Under the pieces are notes generated by a model that was given only the letters and a program-made list of their open reading frames with translations, did no database searches and was not told the origin of the DNA. Below are positions 53,463 to 64,000 of a DNA stretch of 64,000 bases, piece after piece. The translations under genes were made by a program, and so were the position numbers. This stretch comes from Carya illinoinensis (taxonomy: Eukaryota; Streptophyta; Magnoliopsida; Fagales; Juglandaceae), in NCBI RefSeq assembly GCF_018687715.1, contig NC_056766.1, positions 16,742,001 to 16,806,000 of the forward strand. Direction: 5' to 3'. Every line of letters begins with the position of its first letter. Within the stretch, counting starts at the first letter, position 1.

Positions 53463-56193
53463 TCTTTATATATAAAAAGTGTCTATCTAACAGAATTTTA
53501 TTGGTTTAACGGTTTTTATTTTTTTACCGTTAAAATTAACGCCGTCGTCTAAATCCGTCCGTTAAAGAATTGTAAGCGAGCGATAATGCAAAAGTTCACG
53601 CGATTGGAATTCCATTTTCCAGATTCAAAAATCCCAAAAGCTTCCAATCTTCCCTTTGATTCCCATGTGCTTTTTCTTTCGATTCGTGGTTTATTAACGA
53701 GGTTCTCTACCGTTGTAGAAGCCTAATGGTCCCAAACCACGGCCACCGAAATCGTCTTCCAAGTCGCCCTCCTCAACTCAGGATGAGATCGAGATATGAC
53801 TGAGAGTCACCAAGAACAAAAGTACCAGATAGATCTGATGGTGATGATCTTTATCCCTTTCTTCACCGAAATCTTTATCTGAAATTTAACGTTATTTCTT
53901 TGGTTTGGTTTTGCAAGCTCCTCCTGCTACGTTAAGATCATCCACAGAAAGAGATTTTGAGATTGAATATGTGACCGTAGATGCTAAATCCTCCTCGGCT
54001 CTCTCTGTTTTGGTTTTTTCAAGTCTCTATCTTGTCTCTCTTGTTTTCCTCTATTTTCATTCACTCAAGGACACCAAAAAGTGTGCTTCCACCTATTTCT
54101 GGCTCGGGAGAACTGAATATCGCTACTCTTTCAGAGGTACATGGGTCTTGGGCTTTTTTTTTTTGTTAAATTTATTTCAAGAGTAATTCTTTTAACTGCT
54201 ATATATGGACAATAATTGATTGTGGTTATGTTTTTGGGCAAATTTGGAGTTTGGGATTTTAGATCAGGCTTCAGATGAACTTTTATTTCCAGTTATCCCA
54301 ATGCCAACTCTTGGATTTGTTTTGTAGTGGAAAGTATCCTTATCTCTCTCATAGCTTGTCTTTCTCCTTTTTTTTTTTTTTTTTTTTTGTCTTATCTACT
54401 TATGATCTGATGGTTTTTGTGGTTTTTATGATCTGATGGTTTTTTGGGTTTTAGTTATCTGGCTTGCTTTCTAATTTGACTTTCAATTAGTAGAAACAAG
54501 AGAGTAAATTCAAAAACTGGGTCGAAGATTGCATTAGCAGTTAAATTATCAGCCAAAAATCTCTTTGCTGGGGGCAAAAAGAGAATAGGCACAATGTTTA
54601 TTTTTGTGTGTACCTGGATAATGGATTTGTAAGATAATTGTTGCAGATTAAGTGTTTGATGATATTTCTTTTTTCTGTGGGACATAGAGTTTCCATCATT
54701 TTCTTTCTCATACGCATTAACTTGTGCAGATTGCAAAAAACATGGTGGTATCATGAGATTCATTCAAGTTTCTTACTTAGGGGCATCTCCATCTTCTCCA
54801 TCTAGATTGCTAAAAGTTAAAGCTGCAACAAAGGTAGCCGTTTTGACAGAATTTTCAGAGGTAAAACTATTTTTTTATCAAGTTAAAATTTATTAATGAT
54901 CAAGAGTCGTATGAAAATTATTGTAAACCAGAGGAATGGTATTTGATAAACCTATGCATTGGGGAAGCTAAGCACATAATGGGCTTCATCTTTATATTGC
55001 ACTTTTTATTTGGTGAGGCATAGTAGTATAATAATTGTATTGGGTTTAGAGGAGAAAGGGGCTTGAGAGCAAGCTGCTTATTTCAAATTCAATGTCAGAG
55101 CCCAAATATAATATTTGATCATTTTATGCATTTTTATAGGATCATAACATTTTTCATGTCACCTGTTTATTGTTGTTAAACAGGTCAATTCTTTAGATAC
55201 TCTACTTCTCAAAACCTTTACAGTTCGAAGCTCTTATACACAATCCTAAAGTTGTTCACAAATTATTGGTGGTGTATATGGATCAATGGTTCCCAACAAC
55301 TAGGTAATGCATATCGGTCAAAATAACAATATCAATGAAGTACTATTATTGTTGTACATGATGATATGTGAATGTATAAATACCAAGAAATAATTCAACT
55401 TGAAACAATTGTAAACCTTTGTTGGATATTCTGAAATTAACAAACAACTCATTATTTTTCATTGCATGTAAATGTTACCGTACATCCCGCATAAGGAAAT
55501 TGGCCTTCAAAATGATAAGCTGTATAAGGTGTCCTTGGCACCTTGTGCAAATCTATAGGTGGGATTTCATTCACGACATTGGACCCTAACTTGAATTGCT
55601 TGGGGACTTACGCAGCAAAATGGAGAAGCATTCTAAATATAATTCTGGCTAGACTTTTGGAATTGTGCAAGAGTCTAGAGTTGCAGAAATGAAAACCTTG
55701 TTAACTTGAAATATTATTTCTATCATTTAAAGGTCATTCCCGAATTGGGCAAGATACAGTGAAGATGCTTACATGGGACTTCTTTACTACACCATTGATA
55801 GCCTTAATCCTGCCTTTTATTTTTTCGATGCTGGTTTTATTGTTATACACTTGTAAAACAATGCTTGTTTGCTATGGATTGTGATAGTGTTCAGCTTCAC
55901 CTACTTGAATGCTTGGATCTATGGCCACTGCTTACTATTTATTTTTTGTAACAAGTTGTTAAGACTTGGAACAACAGATAGTATTCAAATTCTGCAAAAT
56001 TGAATAATCTTGTGGGTATTTTGATGTACTTTCAAAACATGTAATTATTATATTTCATTACCTTAAGATTATCCAAAGATATTTCCTAAAATTTACTTTT
56101 TTTAATATATTAAATTATGCATTAATTAATTTTTTTTGTAAAAAAATTAAATATAAACTAAGCAAACGTGCATTGCACGTTGCTTTCACCTAG
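53463..56193 (+). mobile_element. non-autonomous Helitron
   Basis: Starts TCTTTATATATAAAAAGTGT after an A (53462) and ends CTAG (56190-56193) before a T, the A|T insertion rule of Helitrons. A perfect 8-bp stem hairpin (AACGTGCA / TGCACGTT around T, 56164-56180) stands eight bases before CTAG. No Rep/helicase is present. The interior has GC-richer, exon-like stretches at 53570-54180 and 54730-54865 (one ends TTTTCAGAG before GTAAAAC), possibly captured host gene pieces, but I recognise no protein in them. Confidence 0.85.
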
Positions 56194-56352
56194 TATATAA
56201 AAAAAATTATATAAATTGATATAATTTTATATGATTTATTAAATCTACTCTATAATAAAAATAATTTTACAATTTAAAAAATCATATTTAATTATATTAA
56301 TTTATAATATTATTTTTATATAATTATGTTATGATTAAAATATTTCTCAAAT
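56194..56352. repeat. MITE family A, right part of an interrupted copy
   Basis: Reads on from the left part before 53463 (GAATAGTGTTACA) and aligns with 20848-21015: ATAAATTGATATAATTTTAT, AATAAAAATAATTTTACAAT, AAAATATTTCTC. The Helitron is the interruption. Confidence 0.6.
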
Positions 56353-56359
56353 TAGAGAA

Positions 56360-58020
56360 ATGTTACTCCTCCCGCTCCCCCCTCCCACTCTTCCCTCTTG
56401 CTTGACGTGGAATGCCCTAGTAATCTGATTTTTAAATAATAAAAAAATATAATTTGAATGCACAATCTTCTTCTTTTCTCTCATTGATTTTTCTTTTTCT
56501 TTCCCAAACCCATCGCCCGCAAGCCAAATCCATAGATTTTTCTTCAAATCTAATCGTATGCAAAACCCGTCGATTTTTCTTTGAATCCCATCGTCCACAA
56601 GCCAAACCGCATGTATTTGTTTGAAACTTGTTATTTTCCTGGGAAATTATTATAGGAACTGTTTGTTTGTTAACTTGAAGCTAACTTCAAAAATTCAATT
56701 ATTTTTTATTCTGTCTCTTCGCCTCTAAAGAGATTTCTTTTTTCTTTAGAAATTGAAGTGTTTGGGATTGGGTGGGTCTTACAATTCATACCTACTTGTC
56801 AATACGTGTTGTGTCTCCATGTTAATTTTCTTCTACATATAAAAAGTTCTTAGTTCTTGAATTTGCTTCTTCTGGCAGTTGTTGCTTCGTGTTGATGTCA
56901 AATCTACATTTTTCTTTGGTGGTACCCACATTTTGACATTTTCACTAGTAATGCTTTCACATTCTCTTATGTGCTAAAATCCATGTTTGTTGTTTGGCTG
57001 CAAGAAAACTGAGATGAGTGTAACAAAAGAAAAAGAAGAGAAATTTAAGAGTGGAAGTTTCATTTCTTCAAAGATAGTTTATTGGATTGAGTTTTCTGTG
57101 AATTTTTGTTTTTGAATTGGGAACTTCTTCATTTACAAGGGATACTGGAGGTCGATGTTGCTGGGAAACTCACATGAGAAAAATGCAGTAAAAAGTGACG
57201 TTTTTGTTAAGGCTGATCGTTAGAGAACTCCCCAAAATAATAAATGACCACCACGCTGTCACCATGAGACACCCATGTAGACCACTAACCACCACGATTA
57301 ACACCACTGTAAGCCACATGCCTTTTGATTAACAGATAAAGAAAACGACCTTTGTTTTCTTACACCCAAAACAGAGCATAAATCTCCCTCCGTGATCCAC
57401 TGCACTCCTCAAGTCACCACAACCGCGATGTGAACCACCTTTCCTGCACCATACACACGCCGCCAACCACCGGGAACCACGAGAAGTCATCCCCTCTGTT
57501 TTACTCACTAAAAACCAGAACAACAAAACCTCTCCCTCATGTCTCAATTTTAATCTCGTGACATGTTGGTGAAGCCAACGACGTCGCTAGCCCCTCCACC
57601 TCGCATCTACCTCTGCAGAAATTGCCGCTTGTGCCACCCCAGGTCCGTCGTCCTTCTCATGGTAAGCCACCAGCACCCTCTCCATTTCTCCCTCTCTTGG
57701 TTTACTCTCTATTCCTCCATCTCACCAATGACGTTGCTAGCCCCTCCACCTCGCCTCTACCTCTACAGAAACCGCCGCCTGTGCCACCCTAGGTCTGTTG
57801 TCCTTCTCATGGTAAGCCACCAACACCCTCTCTGCTTTTCTTTCTCTCGGCTTACTCTCTGTCCATTTCTTCTCTCTCTCTCATCACTCTTTCTCTCAGT
57901 GCATAGCTGCTCACCTTATTGACACAACCACCCAGTTTCGCCTGATATATGCCACAATTTCCCCTCACAGTGAGTTTAGCTCCTGTCGAAGGTCTGGGAT
58001 GGCTCATTTAAAAAACTTTA
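56360..58020. other. pyrimidine-rich region without a recognisable gene
   Basis: Starts with CCTCCCGCTCCCCCCTCCCA and holds repeated AAGCCAAATCC/CCCATCG words at 56500-56620. No promoter, RNA gene or protein motif is seen. It may be the inside of a transposon, since CCACGTGTCA-type sequence lies beyond it at 58285. Confidence 0.35.
57581..57880 (+). repeat. 150-bp tandem duplication kept in frame
   Basis: 57581-57730 and 57731-57880 are near copies. The plus-strand frame 57563-57922 reads through both, with LAPPPRIYLCRNCRLCHPRS and LAPPPRLYLYRNRRLCHPRS. A TTCTCATGGTAAGCC word recurs at the same place in each unit. No known domain, so coding is doubtful. Confidence 0.85.
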
Positions 58021-58029
58021 TGTTTTTTT

Positions 58030-58205
58030 AAAGAAAAATTTAGTTGCAAGCAAAAATGTGTACTAATATGTACACTAATATATGTGATTGGTAAAAAAAT
58101 AGATTTTATTGAAAATAGTGTTAATTTAAATTTTAAATATAAAAAAATTAATATTGATATACAGATTAGTACGTAATTTTATTTATACGTATCAAAACTC
58201 TTTTT
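58030..58205. repeat. MITE family D, copy 1
   Basis: AAATTTAGTTGCAAGCAAAA, GTGTACTAATATGTACACTA, then TATTGATATACAGATTAGTA. It matches 62055-62222 in the same direction and 58375-58530 in reverse. Confidence 0.6.
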
Positions 58206-58247
58206 TTAAAATGCAACTTTCATTTACGTTTTTCTTTCCTTATTTTT

Positions 58248-58252
<5 letters not shown>

Positions 58253-58282
<30 letters not shown>
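58253..58282. repeat. (TA)n microsatellite
   Basis: About fifteen TA units, ending at GACACGTGGC, a G-box-like word. Confidence 0.9.
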
Positions 58283-58285
<3 letters not shown>

Positions 58286-58374
58286 CACGTGGCACACATA
58301 GCATAACATGTTAAGTAGAAGAAATGAACGGGAAGGACTGAATAGTGATTGTAGAATGATTCCTTAAATTATAA

Positions 58375-58530
58375 ATTTTATTATGTACAAATAAAATCGT
58401 GTATTAATCTATATATTAATACTGATTTTTTTATATTTAAAATTTAAATTAATATTATTTTTAATAAAATTTAATTTTTAATTAATCATAATAAATTAAT
58501 ATATAATTATACTTCTAACTAAATTTTCCT
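58375..58530. repeat. MITE family D, copy 2, inverted
   Basis: The inverse contains AGTTAGAAGTATAATTATAT and TAGATTAATACACGATTTTA, parallel to the unit at 58030. Confidence 0.5.
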
Positions 58531-58775
58531 TTAAATTATTGAATGAATTTAAATGAGTTGCACCCCCAAAACTGATGATATCAAAGCGTCCGCTAGTATT
58601 TAAACACGTGTGGCAGAGAGAAATATGAAATATCTACCCAACAAACTTGATCGAGATTCGAGAACATTCTCACGCGCGAGAGCCGTGAACGCCTTCACCC
58701 TTATCTTTTGCTTTATTTTCCGAGAAAATCCAACCGTCCATATTTCTTTATGTCAAACAATTATAACCGTTAGAT

Positions 58776-58797
58776 AAACCCTAGATTCCTATATAAA
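58776..58797 (+). promoter_or_regulatory. telo-box and TATA box
   Basis: AAACCCTAG (58776-58784) is a telo-box, common upstream of plant translation and snoRNA genes, and TATATAAA (58790-58797) follows. A pyrimidine-rich start region (CTTTCTCTTCTTCC) begins about 20 bases on. Upstream lie two CACGTG cores near 58285 and 58608. Together these make a credible promoter. Confidence 0.6.
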
Positions 58798-59204
58798 GTT
58801 GCTTCCTTTCTCTTCTTCCTTTGTCTTTCGTTTCCTCCGCCGCAGCTCTTTTTCTTCTGCATAATACCTATCCCCTCTATTTCCCAGATCTGCTCTTCAT
58901 ATTGGCTTTTCTTTCAATTCGGCTCGAGATTCGATTAGATCGTTTCTCTACCTGTGTTTCAATGGTAATTTTTTGCCGTTTCATGCTATATTCCGGTTTT
59001 GATCACTGTGCTCTTCGATCACAGACTATGATTCGTTCTCGCTTCAGATCGATGGAGTTTGGATGACCGCGACGGATATGGAGATATCTTTTGTAGAAAG
59101 ATCTTCGTCTCTCTGTTATCTGTGTTGGTTATTTTGGATTCTTTGAAGACTTGAATAAAGAGGGGTTTCTGTTGTATTTTGCTCAGCAAATCGAGAACGA
59201 AACT

Positions 59205-59596
59205 GGATCTGTTGCGTCTATATCTCCGATGATCTATTTTCGTTTGGAGCAGTGGAAGAGGTACCAAACTGAATGGTTTTGTTCGTATTCTTTTCTTTTC
59301 TGTCGTGTTTATACTTTCTTGATCTCTTATATTCGATGGTGTACCTCAAATTTTAGAATCTTGAACGATTATACATCGGCTGGGAATAGTGAACGACCTT
59401 GGATCTTTTGCGTCTTTATTTCCGATGATATATTTTCGTTTGGAGATTCGAAAGAGGTACCAAACTGAATGGCTTTATTCGTATTCTTTTCTTTCCTGTC
59501 GTGGTTACATTCCTGAGTTTCTTGGTCTCTTATATTCAATGATCTTGATCGAATTTCAGAATCTCGAACGACTAATCATCGGCTAGGACGGATTGC
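59205..59596 (+). repeat. 196-bp tandem duplication
   Basis: 59205-59400 and 59401-59596 align throughout with moderate divergence, each starting GGATCT, with TTTTCGTTTGGAG and AGAGGTACCAAACTGAATGG inside and ATCGGCT near the end. Confidence 0.85.
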
Positions 59597-60000
59597 GTTG
59601 GAGGACCGGATTCTGTTGATCTAAACGATGATTAGACTGCCCTCCCGAAGAAGAATCCACTTGGGAACTTTGTGAGGATTATAGTGGGGTTTGATACTAC
59701 GTGTGTCATATTTATATTCCTCGCCTAATTATTATGATATTGTCTGTTATTTCATCGATACTATCTATTAAGAGGCAAGGATGGTGTGAGATTTATGAGC
59801 ATCAGGTATGATCTTGTAAGGTATTGTGGCCATGTATCGACCTTTGCCATGACAGGTGCGCTTGCTTGGCAGGTCAAATTTACTTAATAAAAAAATTTTT
59901 CCTTTTTGTTTTGGGGGGAGACGGCCCTGGTGGTTTTTTCCTCGTTTTGGGCTGGTCTCCCTCCATGGGCGTGCTCTCTCGCTCTGTGTGCGTCTCTGTC

Positions 60001-60043
60001 TCTGCATCTCTCTCCCTCTCTCTCTCTCTCACACACACACACA
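60001..60043. repeat. (TC)n(AC)n microsatellite
   Basis: TCTCTC with a few interruptions changing to about nine AC units. Confidence 0.9.
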
Positions 60044-61499
60044 CCCCTTCTATACGAAGCGTTGTTGGTTAGCTAAATGCTTCGTTGGCAGTGGCTTCAT
60101 CGTTGACTCAAACACGCTATAAAAGACGAGGCTGCCCTATTCGGGTATGCATTGATCGGATTGCTGTTCCAGATTTCCATCCCAAAGGTACTTTAATCTG
60201 TTATACCAAAGTTAATACCAGAGGTACTATCTGCTATTTAATCTCGATTGGTTCAATCTATTTCTTAGTCGTATACATGCTTCTACCTAAGTGATACATG
60301 ATGCAAGTACGCATGATAATCGTAAGGATTTGAAAAATCTATCAATTCAGACTTTTAAGCGTAAAAGGGTGCATTTTGTTTCCCAAAGGTTTGCCTTTTT
60401 TGAGGTGTATTACATTGCGTGAAAGGATTTGATGATAGAAAATACATGGTGGATAACCAGAAAATGGAATTGGCACCGGGGCTAACAATTTTTAGTTTGC
60501 TGGTTTCGATTGAGAGCTATTGGACATCCTTTCGGTGCATATTTTTAGTAAAATTGAATCAAATACCAGCAGTTTTTTTCAATCTAAGATATATCTACGA
60601 GTTCTAACCATTTCTACAAAACTGCTACAAAACTGGGTATCCAAATTTTCGCCATGAATAATGCTATTTATTTTGCAGTGGATTCTTTTTTGACAAGCTC
60701 ATCTGCAAGTCTTAATTTGAAATGTTAATAGAGAGTTTTATGCGGTTTATTTGCCTTTAGAGTATTTATTTTGCAGTGGATTCATTGTTGGAAGTCACTT
60801 TAAGGTGGATCTGTTTGTAAATTGTGGGGTATTGGTGTTGTGAATCTGGATATTTCATTCTGTAAGGTTAATATGATAATTAGCCTCCATCTGTAGAGCA
60901 ATGCGCTCTTAGGGGCATGAAATCTTGTTATGATTCGTGGCACCAGAGTCACTGCTGTTCGTTCATGTTTGGTTCTAGGAGCTTTGCTTTATTTTTTGTG
61001 GCTTCAAGACAAGGCCAGAGATATGTTACATGTGGAATGCAGAAGAATTCTTGCCGACCTTGTATAGTTTACGACTGCAACCCAAGTGAAGCGTAAGGAG
61101 TTGCCAGGACGTGGGACTATTTTGCTGGGTATATACTCGAGGTAATATAAGACTCATGATGATTAAGTTCCTCGGAATATGATTTATAATTAGAATTATA
61201 TTTTGCTACTAGATTCCGTTGTTTTGATATAGCTAATGTATATTTGAGTACACAGATGCTTTTGATTTGTCGGTTGTCCCAGCGGGATTGATCCCCTTAG
61301 TTTGGTCTGTACTTGCCAAAAGAAGTAACTAACGTAGTTTTGGTTTCCTCAGGTGGTACTTGTCTTGTGGTAAGAAGCCTGCTCATATTGATCATCGAAT
61401 ACTATTTGGGGCTGAAATAGCCCGTTGGCTGGAATTGTGTTTTTACTGCACATCAAATTCAGTCGAGTTTTGTATACACAGGTGCATTTTTGTGAGGGG

Positions 61500-61740
61500 T
61501 AGTGATAGAGTTACCACTCTATCACCACCCATCTACCACTCAAAAGTGCATTTCAAATTTTTATTTTTTATTTTTTATTATTAAGTATTTTTTTAACATC
61601 TTTAGTCATTAAGAAAAAATTTAAAAAAATATATAATTTTATTAATACTCACATCATTAATCATTAAATAAAATTAAAAATTAAAAAAAATCAAATACAA
61701 AAAGATTAGTAGTTAAGTTGTAGTTGAGTAGTAATAATAA
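61500..61740. repeat. AT-rich dispersed repeat, ATTAATCATTAAGTAAAA family
   Basis: GTGCATTTCAAATTTTTATT, AACATCTTTAGTCATTAAGA and CACATCATTAATCATTAAAT recall the units near 42230-42300 and 19120-19330. A short palindrome GATAGAGTTACCACTCTATC (61504-61523) sits at the left edge. Confidence 0.4.
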
Positions 61741-62054
61741 TATTTTCCTTCTGTGAGACTGGTATAAAGTATAAACTACTGGCTCTCATAATAACTGTCA
61801 TGAACGTATAAAAGTTGTGTTGCTGCTGTTGTCCCGATAATTCTCAGAAAGTGTCCTCTCGTAAAAACATCTATTTTTTTATAGAATTGTTTTCGGAATA
61901 TTTATACTTTAATTGATGAGTTGTCATATTTTTGAAGTTTTTAATTATAAGTATATTGTTTTAATTTTTTGAAAAAAATATTTGAGGATGTTTAAAATAT
62001 ATTGAAAGAAACGGTCAGGAAAAAGAAAGCTTAATTTGGTGTTATATTATATAG

Positions 62055-62222
62055 GAAAAATATAGTTACAAGCACAATTGTGTACTAATCTGTGTATTAA
62101 TATGATGTGATTGGTTAAAAAGTAAATTTTATTAAAAACAGTGTTAATTTAAATTTTAAGTATGAATAAATCAGTATTGGTATACAGATTAGTGCGCAAT
62201 TATGTTTGTATGTAGCAAAATT
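62055..62222. repeat. MITE family D, copy 3
   Basis: Matches 58030-58205 along its length (TAGTTACAAGCACAATTGTG, AACAGTGTTAATTTAAATTT, TATTGGTATACAGATTAGTG). Confidence 0.6.
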
Positions 62223-62302
62223 TTATTATATAACTCTTTTGGTGGACGGAATAAATTAATGAAGCTTAAGTTGTGTTAAAACTAAGTAAGGTGAAGTCAA
62301 AT

Positions 62303-62379
62303 GGATCCATAAGCTCAAAATGGTTAAGAGCGCTCAAACCTCGGTTTGGGAGGTTGGTGGTTCGAGCCCACCTGGGTCT
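62303..62379 (+). repeat. tRNA-like unit, probably a SINE head
   Basis: GGATCCA pairs with TGGGTCT (with wobbles), GCTC pairs with GAGC in a D-arm, and a perfect T-arm GGTGG/CCACC encloses TTCGAGC; GGTTCGAGCCC is a B box. The anticodon stem is poor (CTCAAACCTCGGTTTGGGAG), so a working tRNA is unlikely. A tRNA-derived SINE head or tRNA pseudogene fits best. Confidence 0.5.
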
Positions 62380-62957
62380 CTTCTCGGGGAGATTGAAATG
62401 GTACTGTCACTATTATAATATTTTTAAACCAATTGAATTTATCCACACATTATAAGAGGGCCAAAAATGTTACCGGCACAGCTCACCTTAGGTGTTATGT
62501 AACAGAGTTCATCAGACAGTCCGACACAGAGATAAATGGACACTAAGAGAAAATGGACACATCACCATCTCTTGAGACATGCATGTAAGGAAATATTATT
62601 TAATTAACTCATATGTTATAAAATTAAACATAAATTATGATATTAATTAATTTAATTTATAATTTAAATTATTAATTAATCTAAATTATAATTTAAATTT
62701 ATGCCTATTAATCATATTTTTAGTTAAAATTAATAATAATATGATGAATTAATTAAAATATATTGATACTAGATATATCAAATATGTAATAATTCGGTTT
62801 GATGACAGTCGATCATTGTAATGAAATAAGGAAAGATTACTTGAATCAAATATGTACATTTTATGCAATGTGATTCTGTGTCTCACGTTTAAAAATATGT
62901 TGAAGATACTTGTGGAACTCTAAAATTACCATTCTTGATTATTAAATGGGTCAGTTA

Positions 62958-64000
62958 GAGCACTGGCATTGGTCTCGGTAAAATAAAGAAAATTTCAAAA
63001 TTTGAATGGTTTGGAGGTTAAAACGCTGGCATTGGATTTGGCAAACGGTAAAAGTCAAGCTTTGAGCTACAGTAAATTTAGTTTCACCTTCATCTTTGAA
63101 GACTCACTGTTTACCGTCTATCACATTATTTTATTATAAAATCACTTCTTTCAACTGTTCCTTTCCTTTTCGCCTGTGATTCCGTTTCTTTCTCGCCATT
63201 TCTCTTCCTCTGCCTTTCTTCCTCTCCCAGACGTTTCTTTCGCCTGTGAATCTGAAAAAAAAAATTTCATTTCTCTCTTTCAATTTTTTCTCTCCATTTT
63301 CTCTCTTATTTTTCTCTTTCTCTATCTCTCTCTCTTCCATCTAGAGCCCGATACTCCCTCTCTCCCTTTCTCTCCATTTTTGATTTAGTTTTTGCTAAAC
63401 CCAACCTCATAAACTCACCCTTCTCAATCTAAATCACGCTTGAGGAGCATAAGGAAATTTTAGTGATGTCGTTCAAGTAAATCGCTCTTGAGGGGTTGAG
63501 GAAATCACTGCCCAATTCAGGAAATCACTACTTGAGAGTATTTTCTTGCATTTTTCTTGCATTTCTGTTCTGAATCACAAGGTTTCTCAGCTCCGAGCTC
63601 AATCGAGCACTTTTTCTAATCTTTCAATTTTCTTTTTACAAATTTCAGCGAAAGGACTCGTAACTTTTTTACCCATCAATGTGGTTGCTAAGCAGCGGTA
63701 GCCTTTTACTTCAATTTTTCCTTCTTTTGTGTGCGTGAGTGTGTGTTTTTTTTTTTTTTAATTATTATTGTTGGTGACATTCCTTTTCTTGTTACCAGGT
63801 TGGTTAATAATTCGTGCTTTTTTCTATTAAGATTCGCTTTGCTTTTATCCATTTCTTGAAACTTTTACAATCCCCAAACAGCTTCCCTAACTTGGATATT
63901 GAACTCTATATTCATGTGATTATTATGCCATGGGTGCATGTACCCATTTTTTCTTTCAGAAAAAAATATTTGAACAATGCCATTTTATAAATATTTAGTG
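62958..64000. other. Harbinger-like end and pyrimidine-rich sequence at the window edge
   Basis: TTA (62955-62957) then GAGCACTGGCATTGGTCTCG is like the right end of the element at 15506-16257. A near repeat CGCTGGCATTGGATTTGG follows at 63023. Beyond it is CT-rich sequence (63140-63390) and unremarkable sequence to the edge. No matching right end is inside the window, and no gene is seen. Confidence 0.4.

Larger units (their letters stand above)
58820..61390 (+). other. transcript-like region of unknown product
   Basis: Downstream of the TATA box lie splice-like steps: TTTCAATG before GTAATTTTTT at 58963, AAAG before GTACTTT at 60187, and TCGAG before GTAATATAA at 61141. No frame gives a protein I recognise; one short open stretch reads PIRVCIDRIAVPDFHPKG (60138-60190). 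I looked for C/D snoRNA boxes and found none that pair correctly. It could be a long non-coding RNA, a decayed gene, or a gene whose coding part lies elsewhere. Confidence 0.3.

Noticed and set aside
59210..59480. Possible C/D box snoRNAs in the 196-bp duplication (CGATGAT ... CTGA)
   Set aside because: The C box is non-canonical and there is no terminal stem to pair the ends.
60430..60520. TGATGA motif suggesting a snoRNA
   Set aside because: No CTGA D box at suitable distance and no closing stem.

Overview
This 64 kb window is nuclear DNA of a woody dicot. It has intron-rich genes, a plant tRNA-Glu, Ty1/copia, Ty3/gypsy, L1, Helitron, hAT, MULE-like and PIF/Harbinger sequences, and AT-rich spacers. 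The look of several MITE families suggests Fagales, possibly Juglandaceae; that is recollection, not a search result.

Three protein-coding genes could be reconstructed exon by exon, all on the minus strand. (1) Cytosolic glucose-6-phosphate isomerase (621-17814): 23 coding exons, 569 codons, open throughout. (2) A GH17 beta-1,3-glucanase with a C-terminal X8/CBM43 domain (21710-24345): four exons, 483 codons. (3) A DUF4378/TRM-like protein (36167-41236): five exons, 1094 codons. A tRNA-Glu(TTC) lies at 18833-18903 just upstream of the isomerase promoter. As I remember the Arabidopsis map, the order matches the At5g42710-At5g42720-At5g42740 block, so the left 41 kb looks like an ancestral gene block padded with transposons.

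Layout: 0-18.6 kb is the isomerase gene. Its introns hold a MULE-like TIR element, a hAT-like element, a PIF/Harbinger-like element six bases from a splice acceptor, an L1 fragment, and in the last intron a young copia element (1873-7239, identical 148-bp LTRs) nested in a decayed gypsy element. 18.6-21.6 kb holds the tRNA, an L1 scrap and MITEs. 21.7-24.4 kb is the glucanase. 24.4-36 kb is spacer with MITEs, a dead L1 (28.5-31.1 kb) and a GC-richer repeat-like stretch. 36-41.3 kb is the DUF4378 gene. From 41.3 kb to the end no protein gene is recognisable. That part holds a TRIM-like element, a nested fold-back/duplication complex (44.4-47.5 kb), a gypsy gag scrap, a 3.4-kb solo LTR with an array of hairpin-forming repeats (49850-53252), a non-autonomous Helitron (53463-56193), a promoter-like site with a transcript-like region of unknown product (58.8-61.4 kb), and a tRNA-derived SINE-like unit (62.3 kb).

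I found no new multi-gene system. The most interesting material is structural: a transposon end that may supply a splice-site context, a 17-bp triplication that puts a stop into a copia polyprotein, a GC-AG intron, nested insertions with readable target-site duplications, and the hairpin array in the solo LTR.
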